Shown here in pieces: positions 1 to 8,683 of a stretch of DNA of 64,000 nt. Numbering within the stretch: position 1 is the first letter of the stretch; every line of letters begins with the position of its first letter. The notes under the pieces were generated by a model. It had not been told where the DNA came from and did no database searches. It saw only the letters and a program-made list of their open reading frames with translations. The stretch is from assembly GCA_016704435.1 (NCBI GenBank), contig JADJAB010000001.1, positions 310,001 through 374,000 of the forward strand. Direction: 5' to 3'. Source of the DNA: Rhodobacter sp. (lineage in GTDB: Bacteria; Pseudomonadota; Alphaproteobacteria; Rhodobacterales; Rhodobacteraceae). A program made the position numbers and the translations under genes.

Positions 1-103
1 GAATTTCGACGTATCCTGTCGCCCGGAACCGCGGCGGTCGGATCAGGCTGACGCACGCCGACATGGGGCTGACGCATGGATGGAAGTCCGGGCGGACGAT
101 GCC

Positions 104-910
104 TCAGGGTCTGTCGCCGGGCGTTGCCGTGACGTCGCCAATCGCCAGCGCGAAGAGCTGCGCCTGCGATGTGACGTTCAGTTTGCGGTACAGGTTTCGT
201 CGGTGCACACGAACCGTCTCGATGCTGATGTTCAGGATCAATGCGATCGACAGCGAGGAATGGCCCTTGAGGATCAGTTCTCCGATGGCGCGCTCGCGCG
301 CGGTAAGATCGCTGGATGGCAACAGCATCGGCCCCAGCGCAAGATCGGCGGCGGGACCCTTGGCCTGACCGGAGTCGGTTGTCCGGCCAAAACGGTCGTG
401 CAGCTTGATCGTCGCCGCGATGATCGGAAAGTACCCGGAAATTCTGCCTATTTCCGCTCTGGTGAATGCCGGCTCATCCACACGCCGCGCCAGGGAAACG
501 ATTGTCAGGCATTCGCTGTCCGTCCAGCAGAATATTCCCATCTCGTCGGAAAGGCCGGTCTTGCGGTAGTATTCCCGGTAGAAGACGCTGCGAAAGAAGC
601 GGTCGGCGGAAACATCGCGCAACCGCAGAACGGTATCGGGAGATCTTGCCCGGAACCGGTCGTAGAACGGGTCGAGCAGATAGGCGCGTTGGCGGTATTC
701 ATGGAACTTGTCCAGTGCTACGTCGCTGTCCAGGTCACCGAAAACGAACGCGGGCGATTCTGAACGGGTGTAGCGAAAGACCACGCAGGAATGATGCCTG
801 ACGACCCGTCCGAGAAGCGCGGTCAGACGGGTCCAGAAACGATTACCCCCGATCGCGGCCATCGCCTCTGCCGCGCCATGCACGAAGTCACCGAGTTTCC
901 GGTCGGCCAT
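104..910 (-). CDS. LuxR-family transcriptional regulator
   Basis: 268-residue one-component regulator. The C-terminal part (about residues 200-262) is a LuxR/GerE helix-turn-helix, seen in LTARERAIGELILKGHSS and ETVRVHRRNLYRKL. The N-terminal 190 residues look like a sensor domain of the autoinducer/GAF-like type, but no ligand can be assigned. The overall layout matches the second LuxR protein at 47032-48006. It lies 103 bp downstream of the aminotransferase gene on the same strand and may be cotranscribed with it. It is a candidate binder of the TAACCCT-N2-AGGGTTA palindromes at 2517 and 37164, which is inference only. The class is clear, the target unknown. Confidence 0.85.
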   Translation of the reverse strand: MADRKLGDFVHGAAEAMAAIGGNRFWTRLTALLGRVVRHHSCVVFRYTRSESPAFVFGDLDSDVALDKFHEYRQRAYLLDPFYDRFRARSPDTVLRLRDVSADRFFRSVFYREYYRKTGLSDEMGIFCWTDSECLTIVSLARRVDEPAFTRAEIGRISGYFPIIAATIKLHDRFGRTTDSGQAKGPAADLALGPMLLPSSDLTARERAIGELILKGHSSLSIALILNISIETVRVHRRNLYRKLNVTSQAQLFALAIGDVTATPGDRP

Positions 911-1013
911 TGCAGCTCCCGCGACGGCAAGGTCAAAGCGACACCACCGTCTGGCGTCGGGTATAGCGCATCACGGCGGAATCGTCACTGCACTGGCCGA
1001 AACAGGTTCCCGG

Positions 1014-2417
1014 TCAATCCAGCCGATGGCCCTCGGCCACAAGGTCGCTGGCAACCTGGGTGATGCTTTCGCGCAGGGTATCGACCAGAATGTCGATCTC
1101 GCTGGTCCGGAGCGTCAACGGCGGCGACAGGACGTTGAGATGGGCGATCGGCCGCACCAGCACGCCACGCGCCTGGCAGGCATCGGCAATGCGCTTGCCG
1201 ACCCCGACTTCGGGCGGCAGCAGCGTCTTGGTTTCCTTGTTTCCGACGTTCTCGACGCAAAGCATGAAGTGGCTGCCGCGCACGTCGCCGACCAGCGGCA
1301 GATCCTGCAGCGTTGCCAGTTTTTGCTCGAAATAGGGCCCGGTGCGGCGGACGTGGCCGCAGATATCCTCGCGCTCCATGATCTCGATGTTCTTCAGCCC
1401 GGCCGCGCAGCAGACCGGATGGCCGGAATAGGTGTAGCCATGGGTGAACATCGCGCCCTCGGCCTGCGGCACGCTGATCACATCATAGATATCGTCCGAC
1501 AGGATGGTCGCCCCAAGCGGCGCATAGGCCGAGGTGAGGCCCTTGGCGCTGGTGATCATGTCCGGCACCATGCCGAACACGCTTTCCGAGGCGAAGAAAT
1601 GCCCCAGCCGCCCGAAGGCCGTCACCACCTCGTCGGCCACATAAAGGATTTCGTTCTGCCGGCAGATCTCGGCGAAACGCTTGTGATAGCCGACGGGCGG
1701 CACGATCACCCCCCCCGCACCCATGATCGGCTCGGCAAAGAATACGGCGACGTTCTCGGCGCCGAGCTCCTCGATCTTGGCGGTGAATTCATCGGCCAGA
1801 ACGTCAAGGAACTGCGCGTCGGTCAGACCCTTTGGCTTGCGGTAGCAGTTGGGCGATGAAATCCGGTGGATGAGATCGCCGCCCACCAGATCGAAGCCGA
1901 TGTGATCGAAGGCGATGCCGGTCATCGACATCGTAAGATAGCTGCTGCCGTGATAGCCGTCGTTGCGCGTGATGATCTTCTTCTTCGTCGGCTTGCCCAG
2001 CCGGTTGAAGTAGAAATGGATCATGCGCACCGCGGTGTCGTTGGCCGCCGAACCGCCCAGACCATAGAACACCTTGTTGAGGTTGCCCGGCGCAAGCGCG
2101 GCGATCTTGGCGGCCAGTTGCGCCGCGGGCACCGAGGTGTGGTGGCCGAACGAGGAATAATACACCATCTGGCGGGCCTGATCGGCCATCGCCTGAGCCA
2201 TCTCGTCGCGCCCGTAGCCGATATTGACGCACCACAGCCCGCCGATACCGTCGAGGTATCGGCGGCCGGCACTGTCGGTCAGATAGGCCCCCTCGGCCTC
2301 GGCCAGGATCATGGATCCGGTGGTCGCGAAGGTGGAAAAGTCCGTGAACGGATGAAAATGGTGATCGATGTCCTGCTGACGTACCGTATCCGGGTCGAAC
2401 TGCATATTCTTGAGCAT
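1014..2417 (-). CDS. Class III (omega) aminotransferase, copy 1
   Basis: 467-residue PLP-dependent class III aminotransferase that would move an amino group from an amine or omega-amino acid to a keto acid. The PLP lysine lies in TSAKGLTSAY (about K292), preceded by ADEVVTAFGR with the cofactor-binding aspartate; GSAANDTAVRMI is the phosphate-cup region. The reading frame is open further upstream, but the start at MLKNMQFD is chosen because GGAG sits just before that ATG and the length fits the family (about 450-470). It is more distant from the two other aminotransferases here (3633 and 21994) than those are from each other. A 16-bp palindrome lies about 100 bp upstream. Taurine-, putrescine- or omega-amino-acid-type substrates are all possible. 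Confidence 0.85.
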   Translation of the reverse strand: MLKNMQFDPDTVRQQDIDHHFHPFTDFSTFATTGSMILAEAEGAYLTDSAGRRYLDGIGGLWCVNIGYGRDEMAQAMADQARQMVYYSSFGHHTSVPAAQLAAKIAALAPGNLNKVFYGLGGSAANDTAVRMIHFYFNRLGKPTKKKIITRNDGYHGSSYLTMSMTGIAFDHIGFDLVGGDLIHRISSPNCYRKPKGLTDAQFLDVLADEFTAKIEELGAENVAVFFAEPIMGAGGVIVPPVGYHKRFAEICRQNEILYVADEVVTAFGRLGHFFASESVFGMVPDMITSAKGLTSAYAPLGATILSDDIYDVISVPQAEGAMFTHGYTYSGHPVCCAAGLKNIEIMEREDICGHVRRTGPYFEQKLATLQDLPLVGDVRGSHFMLCVENVGNKETKTLLPPEVGVGKRIADACQARGVLVRPIAHLNVLSPPLTLRTSEIDILVDTLRESITQVASDLVAEGHRLD

Positions 2418-2516
2418 GGGTTTCTCCGCACCGTTCTGGCTTCGTTGAATGGCGCCGGGTCTTCGCGCCGGGTCTATCCTGTCGCAAATGATCGGATGTG
2501 GCGGGCGGCAATTGAA

Positions 2517-2532
2517 TAACCCTACAGGGTTA
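2517..2532. promoter_or_regulatory. Palindromic operator candidate TAACCCT-AC-AGGGTTA
   Basis: 7-bp arms around a 2-bp centre, about 100 bp upstream of the aminotransferase start at 2417 and inside the gap between that gene and iclR. The same arms recur at 37164-37179 upstream of the flavoprotein gene, which makes chance unlikely. The symmetry and length resemble LuxR- or TetR-type sites; the regulator is unknown. Confidence 0.5.
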
Positions 2533-2580
2533 GCCGCCCCGGGCCGTCTGTGGAACCGATCGGCGGCACCGCCCGTGCGA

Positions 2581-3351
2581 TCACATGACCATATGTGAAA
2601 CCTGCTGGAGTTTCGCGGCAAGAATTCGGCTGGCCCGGTGCAGGCTTGCGGTGATCTGCTTGACCGGCTTGGTCTGCATGCGTTGGGAAAACCCCGTGAT
2701 GCCGATCGCGTATTGAACCGCGCCGTCAGCGCCCTGAACCGGAACCGCAAAGCTCAACACGCCGGGATCAAGTTCGTTGTCGCAGATGGCGATTCCCCGG
2801 GTGCGGATGATCTGCAGTTCCTGCATCACCTTCTGCGGGTCGGTGGTGGTGTTCTCGGTATATTTCATCAATGGCTGGATGAGGAGCTGGCGAATGAAGT
2901 CAGGCTTCTGGTGTGCCAGGATGGCCTTGGCCGATGCGGTGGCATGGATCGGCATGACACGGCCGGGCTGAACATAGGTCATCTCGCCATCGTCCGGAAC
3001 GGCTGTCGCGATTGCCTCCACCACCGTCCCGTTCAGTTGCGTCAGATAGGCGGTTTCGGAGAACTCGCGGACCAGTTCGTGCAGTTCGGGTTCGACCATG
3101 GCGATCACCGAGGGGGGCGAGACCGCAAGCGTGCACAGACGCTCCATCCGCGCGCCGAGCACATAGGTCTTGCTGTCCGTCTGGCGGCTGACGAAGCCGA
3201 TCTCGCAGAGCGCGTTGACCAGCCGGTGCGCGCTGCTGGCCTGAAGCCCCACTGCCTGAGCGATCTGCGTCAAGGTGAGTCCCTTCGGGCAGGACACCAG
3301 CACTTCGAGGATTCGGGCATAGCGCGCCAGCGGGGTCGATGATTGTGACAT
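2581..3351 (-). CDS. IclR-family transcriptional regulator
   Basis: 256 residues. The N-terminal winged helix-turn-helix (about residues 8-65) contains GLTLTQIAQAVGLQASSAHR, followed by the IclR effector-binding domain (about 75-250) with TAYLTQLNGTVVEAIA and an AICDNELDPGVLSFAVPV segment. Family members sense small aromatic or aliphatic carboxylates. The gene is divergent from the aminotransferase-hyuA-hyuB operon starting at 3633, with 281 bp between them. TTCC-N7-GGAA sites occur just upstream of both genes (3364-3378 and 3611-3625), as expected if the protein controls itself and the catabolic operon. The effector may be an intermediate of that pathway (inference). Confidence 0.9.
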   Translation of the reverse strand: MSQSSTPLARYARILEVLVSCPKGLTLTQIAQAVGLQASSAHRLVNALCEIGFVSRQTDSKTYVLGARMERLCTLAVSPPSVIAMVEPELHELVREFSETAYLTQLNGTVVEAIATAVPDDGEMTYVQPGRVMPIHATASAKAILAHQKPDFIRQLLIQPLMKYTENTTTDPQKVMQELQIIRTRGIAICDNELDPGVLSFAVPVQGADGAVQYAIGITGFSQRMQTKPVKQITASLHRASRILAAKLQQVSHMVM

Positions 3352-3363
3352 TGAACACCATAA

Positions 3364-3378
3364 TTCCGATTACTGGAA
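3364..3378. promoter_or_regulatory. Candidate IclR operator upstream of iclR
   Basis: TTCCGATTACTGGAA, an inverted repeat TTCC-N7-GGAA only 13 bp upstream of the iclR start codon. It is nearly identical to the sites before the divergent operon at 3591 and 3611. IclR proteins usually bind pseudopalindromes of about this size, often repressing themselves. Confidence 0.5.
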
Positions 3379-3590
3379 GTTCTTAACCGTGTCCCAGGGA
3401 CATGGCAAGCGTCTTCGGTCTGACCGACCCGATGCGCAGGCGATCGCACACCCATAAGGCAAACCCCGAAAATCACGTGGGAATACCGGGCTTCTCTTGG
3501 CCGACTGCGCTCAGCTCTGCCGATTCTCGCCCGGTTTCCGCGCGGTCGATCGAAGAATCAACTTGACGAGGCACGCATAGCGGCACAATA

Positions 3591-3625
3591 TTCCGATAAT
3601 CCGAATGGCATTCCGATAAATGGAA
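3591..3625. promoter_or_regulatory. Tandem candidate IclR operators upstream of the aminotransferase operon
   Basis: Two sites exactly 20 bp apart, two helical turns: TTCCGATAATCCGAA (3591-3605) and TTCCGATAAATGGAA (3611-3625). The second ends 7 bp before the ATG at 3633. Both share TTCCGAT with the site at 3364. Tandem pairs on one face of the helix fit cooperative binding of dimers. Confidence 0.5.
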
Positions 3626-3632
3626 ATCACCG

Positions 3633-5012
3633 ATGGACACTCTCGCCAACTCCGCCCATGCCCGTGACAAGCGCTCGCACCTGCATCCGTTCACCAACCT
3701 GGCGACGCATGCCGATATCGGCCCCAGCATCTTCACGCGCGGCGACGGCATTCATGTCTTCGACGAGGATGGAAAGCGCTATATCGAGGGGCTGTCGGGG
3801 CTTTGGTGTGCATCGCTCGGTTTCAGCGAATCCCGTCTGGTCGACGCGGCGACGCGGCAGATGAAGGCGCTGCCGTTCTACCACAACTTCGCCCACAAGG
3901 CCGTCGAGCCGGCGATCGAACTTGCCGACTATCTGGTGAACAAGGTTTCCGTGCCGATGAGCAAGGTGTTCTTCACCAATTCGGGCTCGGAGGCCAACGA
4001 CACCCAGGTCAAACTGGTCCGCTATTACAACAACCTGCGCGGACGGCCCGAGAAGAAGAAGATCATCGCCCGCCGCGGTGCCTATCACGGCATCACCCTG
4101 GCAGCTTCAAGCCTGACCGGGATGCAGTATGCGCACAATGCGTTCGACGTGCCGCTGCCCGGCTTTCTGCATGTAAGCTGCCCGCACTACTACCACCATG
4201 CCCGCGAGAACGAGACCGAGGCAGAGTTCGCCTCCCGACTCGTGATCGAACTGGAGCAGCTGATCATGAGCGAGGGTCCCGACACGGTCGCCGCCTTCAT
4301 CGCCGAACCGGTGCTTGGCGCCGGCGGCGTCATTCCGGCGCCGGCGGGCTATTTCGAAGCCATCCAGCTGCTGTTGAAAAAGCACGACATCCTTTTCATC
4401 GCCGATGAGGTCATCACCGGGTTCCACCGCACCGGCGGCATGCTCGGCAGCGATACCTGCGGGCTGCGCCCCGACCTGATCTCGATGGCCAAGGCGCTAT
4501 CGGCCGGATACCTGCCGATCGGCGCGGTGATGATCTCGGACGAGATCCATGAGGTCCTGGTAGAAGGCAGCCGGCGCTTCGGGATGTTCGGCCACGGCTT
4601 CACCTATTCCGGCCATCCGGTTCCGGCAGCGGTCGCGCTGGAGACCCAGCGGATCTACGATGCCGACGGCACCGGCGCCCATGTCAACCGGATCTCGGGT
4701 CACTTCCAGGCCCGGCTGCGCGCGCTTGGCAATCACCCGCTGGTTGGTGAAGCCCGCGGCGTCGGGCTGATCGGCGCGGTGGAACTGGTTCAGGACAAGG
4801 CCGCCCGCCGCAATTTCGATGCCGCCGAAAAGGTCGGTGCCTGGGTGGCGAACCGCACCATGGAGCATGGGCTCATCGTGCGCGCCCTGATCAACGACAC
4901 GATCGGGATCTGTCCGCCGTTGATCATCACCACGCCGCAGATCGACACTCTGTTCGATGCCCTCGGGGTCGCGCTCGACGATGCGCTGGCGGTCTTCGAC
5001 ATCGCCGGATGA
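3633..5012 (+). CDS. Class III (omega) aminotransferase, cassette A
   Basis: 459-residue PLP enzyme. Visible features are the N-terminal SHLHPFTN substrate region, NSGSEANDTQVKLVRYY for the phosphate cup, ADEVITGFHRTG with the cofactor aspartate, and the Schiff-base lysine in SMAKALSAGYLP (about K287). It is closely similar end to end to the enzyme at 21994. As first gene of an operon with hyuA, hyuB, an SDR, an aldehyde dehydrogenase and a molybdenum hydroxylase, it probably converts an omega-amino acid, released by lactam opening, into a semialdehyde. The same set (lactamase HyuAB, class III aminotransferase, aldehyde dehydrogenase) is known for caprolactam catabolism. Substrate chain length cannot be read from sequence. 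Confidence 0.88.
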   Translation: MDTLANSAHARDKRSHLHPFTNLATHADIGPSIFTRGDGIHVFDEDGKRYIEGLSGLWCASLGFSESRLVDAATRQMKALPFYHNFAHKAVEPAIELADYLVNKVSVPMSKVFFTNSGSEANDTQVKLVRYYNNLRGRPEKKKIIARRGAYHGITLAASSLTGMQYAHNAFDVPLPGFLHVSCPHYYHHARENETEAEFASRLVIELEQLIMSEGPDTVAAFIAEPVLGAGGVIPAPAGYFEAIQLLLKKHDILFIADEVITGFHRTGGMLGSDTCGLRPDLISMAKALSAGYLPIGAVMISDEIHEVLVEGSRRFGMFGHGFTYSGHPVPAAVALETQRIYDADGTGAHVNRISGHFQARLRALGNHPLVGEARGVGLIGAVELVQDKAARRNFDAAEKVGAWVANRTMEHGLIVRALINDTIGICPPLIITTPQIDTLFDALGVALDDALAVFDIAG

Positions 5013-5036
5013 CACGCAATGCAACGGGGAACTGAC

Positions 5037-7055
5037 ATGTTGGACGGTGGATGGCGGGTCGGCATCGACATCGGCGGGACTTTCACCGACGTTGTCGCGA
5101 TTGGCCCGGATGGCCAGACCACCCGAACGGCGAAGGTCGACACGCGCACCGATGACCGCGTTCTGGGACTGCTGGCCGCGCTTGAAGCTGTCGATCTTGG
5201 CTGGAGAGATGTCACCGACCTCGTTCACGGCACGACCATGGTGACAAATGCGATCATCGAAAACCATATGGCAGATGCAGCCCTTGTGGCGACGCGGGGG
5301 TTTTCCGATACGCTGGCAATCGGGCGGCAGAACCGGCGTCATCTCTACCGGCTGGATCTGGAACCGAAGCTGAAGCCGCAGATCCCCGCCGGACGGCGGT
5401 TCGAAGTGGATGGGCGCCTTGATCATGACGGCGCCGAACTTGAACCGATGAGCGACGAAAGCATCGCCCGGATCGCCGCGCAGATCGCCGCGACCGGGGT
5501 CCGCTCGGTGGCGGTGTCGCTCATGCATTCCTATGCCAACGGCGCCCATGAAACCCGACTGGCCGAGGCGCTGAAAAAGCATGTGCCCTTCGTGGCCCTG
5601 TCGCACCGGGTCAATCCCGAGGCGCGCGAATATGAACGCACGGCGACAACCGCGCTGAGTGCGGGTCTGATGCCGCTGGTCGGCAGCTATCTCGACCGGC
5701 TGGAAGGCATTTGTCCCGCGACGACCCATCTGCATCTGTTCCATTCGGCCGGTGGCATGGCGTCATCGAGGGCACTGCGCGATTTGCCCTTGGCGCTTGC
5801 GATGTCCGGTCCCGCTGCCGGTGTCGTCGCGGCCAGCACCGTCGCGCGCGACATCGGGCTGGGTCTCGCGATCAGCTTCGACATGGGCGGCACGACAACC
5901 GATATCTGCCTGATCCGTGACGGCCACGCCGAGGTATCGAGTGATCGTGAACTTGGCGGGCGACCGATGCGTCAGCCGATGATCGCTGTCGACTCGATCG
6001 GTGCCGGCGGCGGGTCGATTGCACGGCTCGATCACGGGACGCTGCGGGTCGGGCCGGAAAGCGCGGGGTCGTTCCCCGGCCCGGCCTGCTACGGTCGTGG
6101 CGGTGGCCTGCCGACGGTCAGCGATGCGAACCTCATCCTCGGCTACCTTGAGCCCGACAAGACGCTGGGCGACGGGCTTCGGCTTCGGCCTGATCTGGCG
6201 CGCGCGGCGATGGTGCCGCTTGCTGCCGCCCTCGCCCGCCCGGTCGAGCAGGCCGCCCTGGGCGTGATCCAGGTTGCCAATGCGGCGATGATGCAGGCGT
6301 TGCGCCGCAGCACCGTCGAACATGGCATCGATGGGCGGCAGGCCACGCTGATCGCCTTTGGCGGTGCCGGGCCGATGCACGCGGTGGCCGTCGCCCGCGA
6401 ATTCGGCATGTCGCATGTGATTGTCCCGGCTCATTCCAGCGTGTTTTCGGCGCTTGGCTGCGTCAGTGCCGAAATGTCCTACTCCCAGCAGCAGACCGTG
6501 CGGATGCCGGTCGGCAACTGGGATGTCGCGGCGCTGACCGCCATCCGGCGCGACCTGCGCGAGACGATATCCGAGCCGTTGCGCGCTTCTGGCGTCGCCG
6601 ACGCCGACATCGTCACCCGCGAAGTGGCGGCGCTGCGCTACAGCGGCCAGAGCTATGCGATCGAAGTTGCCGATCCGGATTTTGCCGACCCCGAAGGTCT
6701 GGGCCGCAGGTTCATCGCGCTGCACGAACAGCTTTACGGCTATGCGACCGACGAACCCTGGCAGCTTGAGGCGATCCGTATCCGGGCCTCGGTCCCGCGC
6801 GAGCGTAACGGATCGGCCGCACCCGCTGTCGCCAGCGGCGAAGCGCGCGCCATCAAGACCTTGCCCTGCATCTTCGACGACAGCGGCCCGGTGCCGACTC
6901 CGCGCTATCGTCGGGCAGAGTTGGGGTGCGACCAGATCATCGCCGGCCCGGCCATCGTCGAGGACGACTCCGCGACGATCGTCATTCCCCCAGGCGCCAG
7001 CGAGTCCACTGATGGACACGGCCATCTGCATATTGCGACCGGAGTGCGCCAATGA
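5037..7055 (+). CDS. hyuA: Hydantoinase/oxoprolinase/lactamase subunit A, cassette A
   Basis: 672 residues, the ATP-handling subunit of an ATP-dependent cyclic-amide hydrolase (N-methylhydantoinase, 5-oxoprolinase, caprolactamase family; acetone carboxylase subunits are related). The N-terminal phosphate loop is GIDIGGTFTD (about residues 9-18) and a second actin-like nucleotide motif is FDMGGTTTDICLI near residue 280. The start at 5037 is preferred over the in-frame ATG at 5019 because GGGGAA precedes it by a normal spacing and the protein then begins directly before the phosphate motif. The stop overlaps the hyuB start (ATGA). This is the intact counterpart of the frameshifted gene at 14993. 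Confidence 0.9.
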   Translation: MLDGGWRVGIDIGGTFTDVVAIGPDGQTTRTAKVDTRTDDRVLGLLAALEAVDLGWRDVTDLVHGTTMVTNAIIENHMADAALVATRGFSDTLAIGRQNRRHLYRLDLEPKLKPQIPAGRRFEVDGRLDHDGAELEPMSDESIARIAAQIAATGVRSVAVSLMHSYANGAHETRLAEALKKHVPFVALSHRVNPEAREYERTATTALSAGLMPLVGSYLDRLEGICPATTHLHLFHSAGGMASSRALRDLPLALAMSGPAAGVVAASTVARDIGLGLAISFDMGGTTTDICLIRDGHAEVSSDRELGGRPMRQPMIAVDSIGAGGGSIARLDHGTLRVGPESAGSFPGPACYGRGGGLPTVSDANLILGYLEPDKTLGDGLRLRPDLARAAMVPLAAALARPVEQAALGVIQVANAAMMQALRRSTVEHGIDGRQATLIAFGGAGPMHAVAVAREFGMSHVIVPAHSSVFSALGCVSAEMSYSQQQTVRMPVGNWDVAALTAIRRDLRETISEPLRASGVADADIVTREVAALRYSGQSYAIEVADPDFADPEGLGRRFIALHEQLYGYATDEPWQLEAIRIRASVPRERNGSAAPAVASGEARAIKTLPCIFDDSGPVPTPRYRRAELGCDQIIAGPAIVEDDSATIVIPPGASESTDGHGHLHIATGVRQ

Positions 7056-8683
7056 CCTTCCGCATTGATCCTGTGACGCTGGAAGTGATCCGCAATGCCC
7101 TTACGGCGGCGGCCGAAGAGATCTCGCTTGTGGTGATGCGGTCGGCGCGGTCGCCGCTCTTGCGCGAAGCCGGCGACCATTCTTCGGTGATCACCGATGC
7201 CGATGGTTTCCTGATTTCCCAGGGCCGCGACGTTCCCATGCATATGGGGGTGATGAGCTTCACCGTGCGGGAATTCCTGCGACTGGTGCCGAAGGCGCAG
7301 TTGGCGCCCGGTGATGTCTGGTTTTTGAACCTGCCCGAGGTCGGCGGCAACCATCTGCCCGACGTCAAGGCAATCCGCCCGGTGTTCATCGAGGGCGAAC
7401 TGGCAGCCTTTGCCGTCAGCCTGGCGCATTGGGCCGATGTCGGCGGGGCGGTGCCTGGATCTTACGTGGCCAACGCCACCGATGCCTGGCAGGAAGGGTT
7501 GCGGATTCCGCCCCTGCGGGTCTTTACCGCCGATGGCGCGGACACCGAGAAGCTGGGCATCATTCTGGCCAACGTGCGCGGTGCGGCGGAACGCAAGGGC
7601 GACATCCTTGCCCAGGTCGCCGCAACCCGCGCGGCCGAGCTGCGCCTGCACCAGATCGCGGCACAGCACGGGGCGGGGTTACTTCAGGCCGCCATGGCCG
7701 CGATCCATGATCGGGCCGAGGCGCAGATGCGCGCGGCGATCATTTCCATTCCCGACGGCGAGTATGAAGGCGAAGACTGGCTGGACGATGATGCCGGTGG
7801 CGGCGGGCCGGTGGCGATCCGGGTCCGGGTGCGGATCGCGGGCGATACCGCGAGTTTCGATTTCAGCGGCTGCGACAAGGCGGCGCGTGGGCCGGTCAAC
7901 ACAACGCCATTCATTACCGCGGCTTCGGCTTTCTACGTGATGAAGGCGCTGTTCGGGCCGGAGATCCAGCCCAGCGGCGGCTGCTACCGCCCTTTTGACA
8001 TCATCACCAGACCCGGCTCGATTCTGGATCCTGGCCCGGAAAAGCCCGTCGTCGGGGGCAATCACGAAACCTCGCAGCGGATCGCCGATGCCGTTTTCCG
8101 CGCCTTTGCCAGCGTCGTGCCGGATGGGATCACGGCGGGGGGGCCCACGACCTCGGGTCTGCTGCTGTTCGGCGGGAGACGGGCCGACGGGATCTGGACC
8201 ACGCTTTATGAAACCCACGGCGGCGGCGAAGGTGCCCGCGTGGACCGCGACGGCGCACCGGTGATCCGGGTGCACATGTCGAACGTGATGAATACGCCGG
8301 CCGAGGTGATCGAGGCGGAATACCCGCTGCGGATCGAGACCCAGGCGCTGCGCAAGGGCTCTGGCGGGGCCGGCCGCCATCGCGGCGGCGAGGGGTTGCA
8401 CCGCGTCTATCACATCCTGTGTGACGACATGTCGGTGACCTCGATGTTCGAACGCCGGGTGATCCCGCCTTACGGGCTGGCCGGTGGCGAGCCGGGCGCA
8501 CGCTTTCACGTCGAGGTGCGGCAGGCGGACGGCAAGGAATACGAACTTCCCGGCAAGGCCAACATCCGCCTTGGCCCCGGTGACCGGGTGATCGTCAACA
8601 GCTGTGGCGGAGGTGGCTACGGCCCGCCCGCCAAGGCGCAAGATACCAACAGCAACGCAGACCAGAGGAGTGAACTCGCATGA
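7052..8683 (+). CDS. hyuB: Hydantoinase/oxoprolinase/lactamase subunit B, cassette A
   Basis: 543 residues, typical length for HyuB, the subunit that carries the hydrolytic site and works in complex with HyuA. Conserved blocks: VTLEVIRNALTAAAEEISL at the N-terminus, RSARSPLLREAGDHSS near residue 30, LPEVGGNHLPDVKAIRPVF near 95, and GGHETSQR-like GGNHETSQRIADAVFRAF around 335. A glycine-rich tail (SCGGGGYGPP) ends the domain, as is usual. The start overlaps the hyuA stop and the end overlaps the SDR start, so the three genes are translationally coupled. Ring-opening of a lactam or hydantoin is the expected reaction; the exact substrate is open. Confidence 0.9.
   Translation: MTFRIDPVTLEVIRNALTAAAEEISLVVMRSARSPLLREAGDHSSVITDADGFLISQGRDVPMHMGVMSFTVREFLRLVPKAQLAPGDVWFLNLPEVGGNHLPDVKAIRPVFIEGELAAFAVSLAHWADVGGAVPGSYVANATDAWQEGLRIPPLRVFTADGADTEKLGIILANVRGAAERKGDILAQVAATRAAELRLHQIAAQHGAGLLQAAMAAIHDRAEAQMRAAIISIPDGEYEGEDWLDDDAGGGGPVAIRVRVRIAGDTASFDFSGCDKAARGPVNTTPFITAASAFYVMKALFGPEIQPSGGCYRPFDIITRPGSILDPGPEKPVVGGNHETSQRIADAVFRAFASVVPDGITAGGPTTSGLLLFGGRRADGIWTTLYETHGGGEGARVDRDGAPVIRVHMSNVMNTPAEVIEAEYPLRIETQALRKGSGGAGRHRGGEGLHRVYHILCDDMSVTSMFERRVIPPYGLAGGEPGARFHVEVRQADGKEYELPGKANIRLGPGDRVIVNSCGGGGYGPPAKAQDTNSNADQRSELA

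Noticed and set aside
1..103. A partial gene at the left edge
   Set aside because: No frame with coding character; only the 3' flank of the LuxR gene.
1026..1859. Long plus-strand frames opposite the aminotransferase and other genes
   Set aside because: Mirror frames of high-GC coding sequence: rich in H, R and G, no domain, and directly antisense to a clear gene. The same applies to many long frames opposite 5763-7052, 15727-16983 and 28084-29577.
5037..8683. Acetone or acetophenone carboxylase
   Set aside because: These share the HyuA/HyuB fold, but no small gamma subunit or typical partner genes are present, while an aminotransferase and aldehyde dehydrogenase fit amide ring opening better. 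Not fully excluded.
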